Part shown: one piece after another, positions 10,724-20,523 of the stretch | Position numbering within the stretch: position 1 is the first letter of the stretch | How the letters are laid out: each line of letters starts with the position of its first letter | Assembly: GCA_024663395.1 (NCBI GenBank) | Contig: JANFAH010000006.1 | Location: 2,728,001-2,792,000, forward strand | Source of the DNA: Pisolithus tinctorius | Taxonomy: Eukaryota; Basidiomycota; Agaricomycetes; Boletales; Pisolithaceae | Reading direction: 5' to 3' | Length of the DNA stretch: 64,000 nt | The notes under the pieces: generated by a model | The model's input: the letters and a program-made list of their open reading frames with translations, nothing else | Told to the model about the DNA's origin: nothing | Database searches by the model: none | Translations under genes and position numbers: made by a program

Positions 10724-10946
10724 GGGCGCTAAAAACCTTTAATGTGTGCTTAACTCGCTTCCTCTTTTCTCTTTAGCACTGACGACTTGTTCTTGTGCAA
10801 AGGATGACTGTTAACATCCAACAGTCTTTCTACACATGAGGCCTTTAGTCTGCATCTGCATGCTTGGGCATTGTGCGCCACTCGTCAACGAGTTAGGCAG
10901 AGTCAGCTGTAACCATGTCCACAACACCTTTGGTGTGTGACAATGC

Positions 10947-12476
10947 ATTGAGTCAGCATATGTATGGTGCCTGCATGAGGGTGAGGGTACATATGATGGA
11001 CGAATCCAACTACCTACACTACCATTACCTCGAGGAATACAACCAGGCTCACAACAAGAGGAGAATAGAGAGACAGCAAACCTGGGCATGATGGGGGTGA
11101 TGGATGAAGATGATGAAGAAGTTTTCACCTTGGTTGCTGGGATGGTGGAGCTAGAGGGGACAGATCCCATCACAATCGAAGATGCTCATGCCAGACCTGA
11201 TTGGTCAAAGTGGGAGGAAGCAATTAATAAAGAACTTACCTTGTTGGACAAAGCACAAACATGGAGCATCGTTGAGAGACCACACAGTGTCAATGTGGTC
11301 GGCTGTAAATGGGTATTTTGTATCAAACAAAACATGGAGGGAGAAATTGAAAAATACAAAGTGTGACTCATAGCAAAAGGCTACTCACAGGTCCATGGCA
11401 TTGACTACTATGATACCTATGCACCCATTGCACACATGGCATCTATCCACACCATCCTTGCTATTGCAGCACAGAATGACTGGGATGTTGATGTTTTCGA
11501 CTTCCAGAGTGCTTTCCTAAATGGGAAGTTGGACAATGATGAAGTAATCTACATGCAACTGCCACCTGGACTCTCAGTTAACAGCAAATATAAAAATCCT
11601 GTCGCCCAACTGCACATAGCGCTTTATGGATCAGAGCAAGGAGCATTGCAGTGGTACAAGCAGCTGTGCACTGCACTCACTATGCTTGGTATGCATTGTG
11701 CTGAAGCCAACTGGGGTGTTTTCTTCATGCACACAGGCCAGGACATCCTACTCCTCGCATTGCATGTCGACAACTGCACCATCACCAGCAATAACCCTAG
11801 CTTAATTAAAAGGTTCACATCCGAAGTGGCCACAAACTTCAAGTTAACAGATTTAGGCCCCATTTCATCCCTACTCGGAATAAAAGTCATGCATAATCAC
11901 TCGGCACGCACGCTCTCACTCTCACAGGCATCCTACATCGAATCTATGCTGTTAAAATATAATTTTGTAGATCTATGGCCCATCACGACACCTATGGACC
12001 CCTCAGTCCTGTTCTTGACTGCCCAGTGCCTGAAAACACATGCTGAGGCTGCATGCATGAAAAACGTGCCATATCATGAAGCTGTTGGCTTGCTGATGCA
12101 CCTAGCAGTCACCACACACCCCAATGTGGCTTTTGCTGTTGCAACATTGTCACAATTCTGCAATAACCCTGGGTTAGCACATTGGGAGGGCATAAAAAGA
12201 ATATTTAGATACCTTTTAGGCATGAAAGGGCTGGCATTGACATTCGGAGGGGATAGATATGGCCTCGAGGGCTATACAGACGCAGATGGCGCCATGCAGG
12301 AGCACAGGCACACCATTTCTGGCTATGCCTTCCTGCTGAATGGCAGAGTGATCTCCTGGGCCTCAAAGAAACAAGAACTAATTACTTTATCTACTACAGA
12401 AGCTGAGTATGTTGCCACCACTCATGCTGCAAAAGAAGCCATCTGGCTTCATCACCTCATCCAAGAGTTGTTCCAC
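10947..12476 (+). pseudogene. copia-1 polyprotein, part 2 (linker, reverse transcriptase, RNase H N-terminal part)
   Basis: Continues the frame of part 1 once LTR-B is removed. RT begins around 11210 (WSKWEEAINKELTLLDKAQT), with the classical copia block GYSQVHGIDYYDTYAPIA after a TGA at 11364 (expected Arg codon of a YKVRL motif). The active-site motif reads HVDN: the second catalytic Asp is Asn at 11772-11774, and the context gac-aac is a CpG-to-CpA change. SLLGIKV and the RNase H LSTTEAEYVATTHAAKEAIW follow. The frame ends at His codon 12474 where LTR-B is inserted. Confidence 0.92.
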
Positions 12477-12695
12477 TGTCACACACCAAAGGTGTTGTGG
12501 ACATGGTTACAGCTGACTCTGCCTAACTTGTCAATGAGTTGTGCACAATGCCCAGGCATGCAGATGAAGACTAAAGGCCTCATGCGTAGAAAGACTGTTG
12601 GACATTAACAGTCATCCTTCACACAAGAACGAGTCGTCAGTGCTAAAGAGAAAAGAGGAAGTGAGTTAAGCGCACGTTAAAGGTTTTTAGTGCCC

Positions 12696-13355
12696 ATGTA
12701 CAGCATTCCAGTTTTCGTCATATCTCCACCATTTCCAAAGATATCGACTCCGTTCCCACACTCGCTTAAAGTGCTCAGCCCCACAATTCTTCCTTCCAAA
12801 TTGGAGAGGATCCTTGCACCCTGTGTGTTTCTACAGCACTCCATCCATCAGATGCTCATTTCGCTAAGTCCATCAATTGTGGCCACCTCTTCATTGGTCG
12901 TCTCGCTTGTCTCATTTGCCAGAGACAGTGGCTATGTATATCTGCCAGGTGTTCCCACCAGCTTCCATCCTGAAGCCCCCTGGTTCATCCCATCACTGTC
13001 AGCCCCATCTCATCCCATGCAGCTTGGTCAGCATGTTCTCCTTGTCAGTATGACTTCCAGAAGGACATTCTTTGGTTGCCTCAGATCTGTCACTCGGTTA
13101 GAAAGGTCTTATGTGGTCGTTTCAGTCTCCCCTCTTGATGAAGCATATGGATTGTTCCTCCCTGCTCCCTGCACTGTCTTTATTCCAGTCTCGTCCATCA
13201 TTCTTCCCACATTGCGACAGCTGCAGTATAGTCTACTGTCCTCCAGCCTCCCTGATCGCATTCATGACAAGTATGACATGCATCTTGCCTTCTTACTGCA
13301 AGATCCAGCAGAAGATGTTCCCCCTTCTCCTCCTCCATCAGAACCCCATTCATGA
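12696..13355 (+). CDS. Uncharacterised ORF inside the U3 region of LTR-B, copy 2
   Basis: Starts at ATG 12696 (219 residues), homologous over its whole length to 10061-10723. Visible segments include SPPFPKISTPFP, RDSGYVYLPGVPTSFHP, MTSRRTFFG and DPAEDVPPSPPPSEP. It precedes the TATA box at 13793, so it sits in U3. Differences between the copies are largely substitutions that leave the frame open. A second frame (13111-13560) overlaps and extends past its end with an HEVFVNFAERMEGWET segment also found in the other copies. No family is recognised. Confidence 0.5.
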   Translation: MYSIPVFVISPPFPKISTPFPHSLKVLSPTILPSKLERILAPCVFLQHSIHQMLISLSPSIVATSSLVVSLVSFARDSGYVYLPGVPTSFHPEAPWFIPSLSAPSHPMQLGQHVLLVSMTSRRTFFGCLRSVTRLERSYVVVSVSPLDEAYGLFLPAPCTVFIPVSSIILPTLRQLQYSLLSSSLPDRIHDKYDMHLAFLLQDPAEDVPPSPPPSEPHS

Positions 13356-13792
13356 AGTTTTTGTTAACTTCGCTGAGAGGATGGAAGGGTGGGAGACACA
13401 ATCACATATGCTCTCATTGCCCCACAGACCCCCAACGCCCTGGCCCCCTTTGACACCTGACTCATGCCCTTCAATTCTGGAATTAATACTTCCCTATCTG
13501 GAATCACTGTCCATCTGTCATGCCATCTTTGGATCTAGAGATGTCTCCACTGAGATCTAACTTGCATTGCCACCCCCTAATGTGATATCAGTGTGCTTAC
13601 TCAGTTTCTGATTCTATTTGACTCATTTTGTGATATTTTGACTATCCTTGACTCGTTCATTGCCAATACTTACCAATCTTCTTTGCTTGCTTACTTTTCA
13701 TTTCTTGCTTACTCATCATGATTACTCAGTCCTTACTCATTACTTACCAAGTGTTTGTGCCTTGTTTGTCACAAGCTGTGCTCCCCCCACAG

Positions 13793-13800
13793 TATATAAA
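13793..13800 (+). promoter_or_regulatory. LTR-B TATA box
   Basis: TATATAAA followed by cccccatgtacttagc; the same block is conserved in every LTR-B copy. It separates the long U3 (with the ORF) from roughly 500 bp of R-U5. Confidence 0.7.
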
Positions 13801-14323
13801 CCCCCATGTACTTAGCTGCAGAAAAGCAATCAGAAGCAGTCCAGCAGTCAGTTCAGTGCCTATCTCATCATCGACAGTTGAGGCTCATTCGGGAGAGTCT
13901 ATCTGTCATCATTCGTATCATTGGTAGTTGAGGCTCCATCAAGGGTCTATCTACCTTCATTCATTCATCTGAAGTATCATCTGTGCTCTGTCAGCACACC
14001 TGCTTAGTCATCCATCCACTCTTGCATAACTCGTCATTGACTTGTGCCAGGAGCACATCCAAAAGATCATCATGCCAGAGTACTTTCAGCTGAATACCTT
14101 CACTCTATTCAGCATCCCCCATCTAGTCATCACTTGCTTATCTACTCCTGCATAACTCATCAACAACTTGTGCCAGGAGCACTCTACTTGAAGTCCCTCC
14201 CCCCCACATCAGGTTTCTCTGCCCTCCAGGTTCCACGGAGGTAAACCACCACTTGCTCGTATTTGTCTTTGGTGTTGGATTTGCTTGGTTTACACCAGCT
14301 ATCCACACTTTGACTCACACCAC

Positions 14324-14575
14324 CCACTCTCACTCCCAACCACAATTTATTGTGACAATCAGTCTGCAATTGCGCTCACTCACCATGGCAATTACCACGC
14401 CCATACAAAACACATAGACATTCATTATCATTTTATACACTATGCTATTGATAATGGCTTGCTTCACCTCATCTACTGTCCTACTGGGAGTATGGTTGCA
14501 GATACCCTTACCAAGGCTCTTCCAAACATCAAAGCCAAGCACTTTGCTTATGAGCTTGGACTCTGTGATGTTTGA
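14324..14575 (+). pseudogene. copia-1 polyprotein, part 3 (RNase H C-terminal part)
   Basis: Encodes PLSLPTTIYCDNQSAIALTH, then a KHIDIHYHFI segment, CPTGSMVADTLTKALP and a terminal LGLCDV, the standard C-terminus of copia RNase H. It follows part 2 in frame after removal of LTR-B. The TGA stop at 14573 overlaps the polypurine tract. Confidence 0.93.
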
Positions 14576-14582
14576 GGGGGAG
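14574..14582 (+). promoter_or_regulatory. copia-1 polypurine tract
   Basis: gagggggag lies directly before the 3' LTR and overlaps the polyprotein stop codon (gtt-tga-ggg). Copia-D has the identical tract and overlap on the minus strand (46537-46545). Confidence 0.85.
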
Positions 14583-14790
14583 TGTTGTATATTCTGTCTT
14601 TCATGTTATACTTCTATCTGCATCCCACTTAGTATTATGGTATGCATTTAGCCATATTACATAATCATGTTCATTTTTGTACTCAAGTAGCATACTCACA
14701 CCTCAGTTGGCTACCTAACCCAACTGAGGTGAGCACTTTCTACATCCTGTCTTTACACTCAGCTAATAGCCCTGTAGTATATATTCTACA
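14583..14790 (+). repeat. copia-1 3' LTR
   Basis: 208 bp, same ends and length as the 5' LTR at 5634-5841. It is followed by the duplicated cccag (14791-14795). Confidence 0.95.
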
Positions 14791-14795
14791 CCCAG

Positions 14796-16505
14796 CACAT
14801 GGGCTCATTGCAGAATGTGTGATCTTCATGCCATCCAAGGCACTTCAGGCATACAATGTGTGTCTTGGGGCCAAAGTCATGGTGAGGTCTCTTTTCTCTG
14901 CTTGAGCTTCACCTTGGAGACCTTGAGTGCCTGTGGGGGGAGCAAGATCTCAGGCGACATGATCACAATCTGGTGTGACATTGTCTCATCCTCCAACCCT
15001 GGCCATACCCAGGTGATGGGGATTGGGATGGTCTGTGCTTGGGGAAGCATGCTAACTGTTGTCCCCTTTCAGAGGGTTCAGGGTGGGGAAAGTGGTTGTA
15101 CTGAATCTATATGGTGGGGGGTTGTACCCAGCAGCAGCAAGACAACAAAAGAAGGGGGGGGCATTGATGGCAGCAGCAGTGTGCCCCGGGGGCCATCAGG
15201 CAGTAGCAGCAGTGGTGTGGGGTGAGTGTTGATGATGTGATGAGAGAATGGGGTAAAAAGGAAGGGCCCATGAAGGGAGCAGCATTTGAAGGTAGATTAG
15301 TGGGGCAGTGCATGAGGGGGAGAGCAAGGAGGGGTCATGTTAGCATGCCACTTTCCATGAGTAGGGGAGGAAGGGACTGACGTGGTCAAGGCCTGATTAG
15401 ATGTCTTTGGTATCTAGTTCCCTGCCAATGTCTGCCAGTAGTTCTTCATTTATCACTCCGATGTTGTAGGCTTGGTTGTGTGCTGCTTTGTCATGCCAGT
15501 CCTGCCTGACCTTGGAGGCATAGTGGAGGAGGGCATGTTCTCTGTGATCACCTCAATCTTGCCAGCAGTGATTGTTGAATCTGTGGAAAAACCAGTTGAA
15601 AGTGTCTACCAACTGATTACCCCACCCTGTGTTCTTGATGCAGGTCAGAAAATGATCCTTGGCATACATATATTCAGCAAAGGAGAGGTTGTGGTCCATC
15701 CTGGCATTTTTGGAGGCAGTGAGTGAGTTCACAGTACATGCAGTGATGTTTCCTTTGCTGGCCTGGGTGATGGCCAGATCTTTGAGGCATCTCACTGTTC
15801 ATGCAGCTTCCTGGAGACCTTCTCTTGTAACATACCACATGTGGACAAATTTGAACAATTCTATCTTCTTGATGGCATACTCTGCTGGCTGCATTGGTAG
15901 GTTTGAAGAGACCATCATGTCTGGGTTGAAGGTTGGGGGGGTTCTGTTCTGGGACTCATTGGGGGGGATGATTGGGTTCCACAACTGGTGGTTGTGCTGG
16001 GGGATATGGTGGGTCATTGGGTGGTGGTGGGCATCTTCCTTCTCCCTGTTGCAGATGGTTTTCCTGCTGTTTGTCTCCCTGGGTCTCCCTGGGGGTTGTC
16101 CTGTTCCCAACACTCTTCCAGAGCTCTAATGGCCTGTTCATGAGTTAGATCTCCTCCTGTCATTACAAGGTTGACCACACCTTGGAAGGCTGGCAGTGCA
16201 AAGTTGGGTCAGAGTTGTTGTTGCAGTTGGGGTGCATCCATGTTAGTGGCCCAGAATGGGGTTGATTTGATTATGGATGGTGAGTTTCTTAGTGGGAAAG
16301 TAGGGAGTGATGCAGTTAGTGTTAAAGGGGGCAGAGTGACTGGGGTGGTGGACAAAGGAACAAGGTGAGGCCCACACTGTGGGCCTAATTCTGACAATAG
16401 TGGAGGAAGAGAGAGAAAATGCAAGGCCACACAGCCACTTGTGCAATGACAATATTCTATTACTTCATTGTACCTCCTACAGACTAGAATTGCTAAATGT
16501 ATCAC
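14796..16505 (-). pseudogene. Gag-like remnant of the DIRS-like element, proximal part
   Basis: Two minus-strand segments in one frame (15799-16113 and 15553-15795, separated by a single TGA) contain PAEYAIKKIELFKFVHMWYV, a TREGLQEAA block and SLTASKNARMDHNLSFAEY followed by a KDHFLTCI segment. This resembles the gag-like protein that accompanies DIRS-like RTs in agaricomycetes. Upstream pieces in other frames (16209-16505) carry a proline-rich N-terminus and LTHEQAIRALEECWEQDNP. The ORF decays towards 14796. It continues at 5628 on the far side of copia-1, which places the RT fragment at 3333-4071 downstream in the same element. Confidence 0.5.
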
Positions 16506-16827
16506 TGATGAAATGACTCATCCAGTTCTTCCAATGAGGGCCATGGTGGGTCTGTCATGCACAAAATATCCTGTTTGACAGTTGTGGACAGACAAACATG
16601 ACAATCTTACTCATTGAATTATTCCAATATGGCACAACATTCCAGGGGTGTTACAAATGTATACTAGGCATATTTAGGACATAACAATGCAATCTGCATG
16701 AGCCAATTTTTGTTATACTAAGTTTTTGAAATTTTGACCCAAAAATGTGGCCAGCCCCCAAAAGAATTTGTAAAAATCCTGGAAAAAGCAGAATATTTAT
16801 CATGGTCTCTGGGAGACAAAACAGTGT
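16506..16827. other. AT-rich non-coding gap
   Basis: No open frame or repeat recognised. It lies between the DIRS-like remnant and the first gypsy-A LTR and contains AT-rich stretches around 16680-16745. Confidence 0.4.
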
Positions 16828-17541
16828 TGTCATAACCATGCATTTGTCATCAGTCTTTGCTCACTCCGCAACCTTTTCCGCTGGTCATCTGCTCACTCTG
16901 CACCAACTCTGCCCAACTTCTGTTGGTTGCGAACCATCTCCGCTCCGACTGCTGTCGGACTTGTGTTGCTCTCCTACTGGATCGAGCAGTCTGTTCTCTG
17001 AGGGGTCATGTGACTACCTTCGCAGTCAGGTACTCCGCAGCGCGCTCACCGCATGGTCCAGCGCCTGGACTGTTTCCTTTTCTGGATGTTCTGTGTTACC
17101 CATTCGTATGTCCTCCATCTACCCTTCATTCATCGTCCAGGAAATTTTACTTGAAAATTTATGAGTCTCCATATGTCAATTCCGATTCCAATTACTGTAC
17201 CTCCATAGCGGTATAAAAACATGTACTGTACTCCACTGTTCTTCAGTACGAATATCAACTTAGTTCCTACTCCCTCTGATTCCGTCTCCTGCCTGTCAGA
17301 GTTATCTCTGACTCTCTGTCTGTACTCTCCCTCTGAAATATGAGGGCTGAGATTGTGCAAGGGGGTAGCGCATGAGCTAAACCCAATGCCCTCACTCTGC
17401 TCCACCTTTGTCTCGGCAGTCTTTGTTCCTGCCGGCACTCCACTAGTTGGAGTTCTGTTCCTGTGTGTCGGACTTGCTTCTGGACCCTCCTCTAGACCCT
17501 ATTTAGCGTCGGAGTTGGTCGGAGTAGGCCTGGACTTGACA
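16828..17541 (+). repeat. gypsy-A copy 1, 5' LTR
   Basis: 714 bp, TGTCATAACC...GGACTTGACA, aligned end to end with the 714-bp LTRs of copies 2 and 3. TATAAAAA at 17212 and the self-primer sequence agtacgaatat at 17245-17255 are kept. The matching PBS just after the LTR reads atattcatact, one CpG transition away from perfect complementarity. This is the most decayed LTR of the family here. Confidence 0.93.
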
Positions 17542-17602
17542 GTATATTCATACTCACACTTGTATGATCTTGTTTTCTGTCTTCCAAAAAACTTACACTG
17601 TT

Positions 17603-18545
17603 ATGAGAACTTGAGCTCAATCCCAGAGAGAGGTCACTGAGAACCTCGCTGTAGCGCTAGCTAATCTGCATCGACTCCCTTCCATCATCAAATAGTTCCA
17701 ATCATTCTCTGCTCAATGCTGCTCTCATGCTGAGGGCGAAAGCACTTTGCAAGCTGGTCACTCCAACCTCCACCCAACAACTTTCCATACTCTGTCTCCT
17801 CGTAACCGAGATGATGGACCTAACCCCGACCCTGATTATCCTGGTGGTGATCCCAATGGCGGGGGCAGCAGTGATGGGGGTGTCCCCAAAGACCCGGCTG
17901 AGCCACCAGAGGATCCACTCATAGCTCTTGCTAGAGCTGTCCATGCACTTGCACAGTCTAGTTCGCGCACTGGGGACTCCGCTCCAAAAACCAAAGTCCA
18001 TGAGCCTGACACCTTCGACAGCTCCAACCCTAAGAAACTCCGTGAGTTCCTTGTTCAATGCGAGCTGAACTTCCAAGACCACCCTCGCGCATTCTGCTCC
18101 AACAGAGCAAAAGTTACCTTCACTCAGTCTTATCTTAAGGGTATGGCCCTGGCTTGGTTTGAGCCAGACCTGCTAAATCCCAACAACTATGACCGCCTGC
18201 TCTGGATGGATGACTACCATGAGTTTTTACAAGAGCTCACAACTAATTTCGGTCCGCATGATGCCATAGCAGATGCCGTCCAACAACTCGAGAACCTCAC
18301 CATGAAGGATGGCTCTCATATCACCAAATATGTCATGGAGTTCAATCGCTGGGCTTCACAGGTAAGGACTACAGTGTCGGTGCACTCTGCCACCGCTTCT
18401 ATAGCGGACTTCCAGACTGCATCAAGGATGAGATTGCTCGCGTTGGAAAGCCTTCTACCCTCGCACAACTCCGCAAACTCGCTCAAACCATCGATGTGTG
18501 CTACTGGGAGCGCAAAGCAGAGATCTTGCACACCACCAAGTCCGC
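17603..18545 (+). pseudogene. gypsy-A copy 1 gag, truncated
   Basis: ATG at 17603 corresponds to the gag start of copies 2 and 3, but the fourth codon is TGA (CGA in the others) and a TAG follows near 17694. The later part is open from 17747 and contains EPDTFDSSNPKKLREFLVQC and TQSYLKGMALAWFEPDLL. A frame change at about 18360 loses the reading, and gypsy-B interrupts it at 18546, before the CCHC knuckle. No remaining part of this copy is found on the other side. Confidence 0.88.
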
Positions 18546-20396
18546 TGTGGGTCAAAGTGTGGAAAGCTGGTGAAAACCAAACAAATCCAACACAAAAGAC
18601 AAATAAGAGCGAGTGGTGGTTTGCCTCTGCAGAACCTGGAGTGCAGAGAAACCTAAAGTGGGGGGAGTTTCAATGGCAGGTGCTCCTAGCACAAGTCATC
18701 AACGAGTTACGCAGGAGTAGATGAATGGATGATGACTGAGGAGGGGATGCTGAACAGAGTGAAGGTGTTCAGCCGAAAGGACTTCTTGGAATAATGGACT
18801 TCAATAAAATGTGCTCCTGGCACAAGTCGTTGACGAGTTATGCAGGAGTGGAGGGATGACTAAGACTGCTGACTAAGAGGAAGCTTCAGATGAATGATGG
18901 AGGCAGATAGACTCTTCCAAATGAGCCTCAACTACCAAGTATACGAATGATGACAGATAGACCCCTTTGTGGAGCCTCAACTGTCGATGACGAGACAGGC
19001 ACTGGACTGACTACTGAGTGACTTCTGGACTGCTTCTGATTGCTTCTTTGTAGCTAAGTACATGGGGGTTTATATACTGAGGGGGGAGCACAGCTTGTGA
19101 CAAACAAGGCACAAACACTTGGTAAGTAATGAGTAAGGACTGAGTAATCATGGTGAGTAAGTGAGAAATGAAAAGTAAGCATGCAAAGAAGATTGGTAAG
19201 CATTGGTAATGAATGAGTCAGGGATATTCAAAATATCACAAAATGAGTCAAATAGAATCAGAAACTGAGTAAGCACACTGATATCACATTAGGGGGTGGC
19301 GATGCAAGTTAGATCTCAGCGGAGACATCTCTAGATCCAAAGATGGCATGACAGATGGATGGTGTTTCCAGATAGGGAAGTATTAATTCCAGAATTGAAG
19401 GGCATGAGTCAGGTGTCAAAGGGGGCTAGGGCATTGGGGGTCTGTGGGGCAATGAGAGCATACACGATCACGTCTCCCACCCTTCCATCCTCTCAGTGAA
19501 GTTAACAAAAACTTCATGAATGGGGCTCTGATGGAGGAGGAGAAGAAGGGGGGACGTCTTCTGCTGGATCTTGCAGTAAGAAGGCAAGATGCATGTCATA
19601 CTCATCATGAATGCAATCAGGGAGGCTGGAGGACAGTAGATTATACTGCAGCTGTTGCAATGCAGGAAGAATGATGGATGAGACTGGAATAAAGACAGTG
19701 CAGGGAGCAGGGAGGAACAATCCATATGCTTCATCAAGAGGGGAGACTGATACGACCACATAAGACCTTTCCAACCGAGTGACAGACCTGAGGCGACCAA
19801 AGAACGTCCTTCTGGAAGTCATACTGACAAGGAGAACACGCTGACCAAGCTGCATGGGATGGGATGGGGCTGACAATGATGGGATGAACCAGGGGGCTTC
19901 AGGATGGAAGCTAGTGGGAATGCCTGGCAGATATACGTAGCCATTGTCTCGGGCAACTGAAACAAGCGAGATGATTGACGAAGAGGTGGCCATGATTGAT
20001 GGACTTAGCGAAATGGGCGTCTGATGGATGGAGTGCTGTAGAAATGCGTAGGGTGCGAGGATCCTCTCCAAATTTGGAAGGCAGAATCGTGGGGCTGAGC
20101 ACTTTAAGCGAGCATGCGAACCGAGTTGACATCTTTGGAAATGGTGGAGATATGACGAAAACCGGAATTCTGTACACAGGTGCTAAAAACCTTTAACATG
20201 CGCTTAACTCGCTTCCTCTTTTCTCTTTAGCACTGATGACTCATTCTTGTGCGAAGGATGACTGTTAACGTCCAACAGTCTTTCTACGCATGAGGCCTTT
20301 AGTCTTCATCTGCATGCTTGGGCATTGTGCGCAACTTGTCAACGAGTTAGGCAGAGTCAGCTGTAACCATGTCCACAACACCTTTGGTGTGTGACA
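18546..20396 (-). repeat. gypsy-B 3' LTR (LTR-B), complete
   Basis: 1851 bp, minus-strand TGTCACACACC...TTGACCCACA. It abuts gypsy-A copy 1 gag at 18545 and gypsy-B pol-side sequence at 20397. The U3 ORF (19514-20177) is damaged here: the ATG is GTG and one extra base near 20070 shifts the frame. The minus-strand TATA box lies near 19072. Confidence 0.9.
19514..20177 (-). pseudogene. LTR-B U3 ORF, frameshifted copy 3
   Basis: Homologous to 10061-10723 but split into 19911-20177 and 19514-20071 by a one-base insertion in an A run (ccaaattt versus ccaattt). The start codon is GTG. Confidence 0.7.
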
Positions 20397-20523
20397 TCCA
20401 CTGGCAAGAAGAAATGCAATCGTCCCCGATTGCGACCAATGCAGGGAACCCAGGGAAAACAACAGAAAAATGAATGAATGACAGGCAATCAGTATCATAA
20501 GAAATGAAAAGGAAATGAACAGA

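Larger units (their letters stand above)
8378..10942 (-). mobile_element. LTR-B insertion, composite of two copies (minus orientation)
   Basis: LTR-B reads TGTCACACACC...TGACTCACA. Here a partial copy (8378-9094, 3' half of the LTR) is followed directly by a full copy (9095-10942, 1848 bp). The simplest history is insertion of one LTR-B into another, then deletion between the two homologous 5' halves. The copia-1 frame is restored exactly if 8378-10942 plus four bases are removed. Flanking tetranucleotides are acac and atgc, which could both derive from acgc by CpG transitions on opposite strands. LTR-B is the LTR of the gypsy-B element at 18546-33218. Confidence 0.85.
12477..14319 (+). mobile_element. 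LTR-B solo LTR, plus orientation
   Basis: 1843 bp from TGTCACACACC to TGACTCACA with TG/CA ends, inserted in the RNase H domain of copia-1. A 4-bp duplication, ccac, is seen at 12473-12476 and 14320-14323. Removing the element and one duplication rejoins ...LFH to PLSLPTTIYCDNQ in frame. There is no internal gypsy region, so this is a solo LTR left after LTR-LTR recombination or an LTR-only insertion. It is inverted relative to 9095-10942, giving 1.84-kb arms about 1.5 kb apart. Confidence 0.9.
5634..14790 (+). mobile_element. Ty1/copia retrotransposon copia-1, full length with nested insertions
   Basis: Two 208-bp LTRs (5634-5841 and 14583-14790) flank a Gag-protease-integrase-RT-RNase H reading frame, with a cccag target duplication outside. 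Protein order (integrase before RT) is that of copia/Pseudoviridae elements. The 9157-bp length is explained by two LTR-B insertions (8378-10942 and 12477-14319). Removing them and one duplication each restores one reading frame from 5885 to 14575. Five TGA stops and an RT active-site change make the copy non-autonomous. The whole element is CpG-poor. Confidence 0.95.

Noticed and set aside
8378..10942. LTR-B first considered as a DNA transposon, because both ends share a TGTxAxxCAAAG-like sequence
   Set aside because: The ends are only loosely inverted. The repeat flanks a gypsy RT-integrase (18546-33218) in LTR positions, has TG/CA ends, a TATA box and 4-bp duplications.
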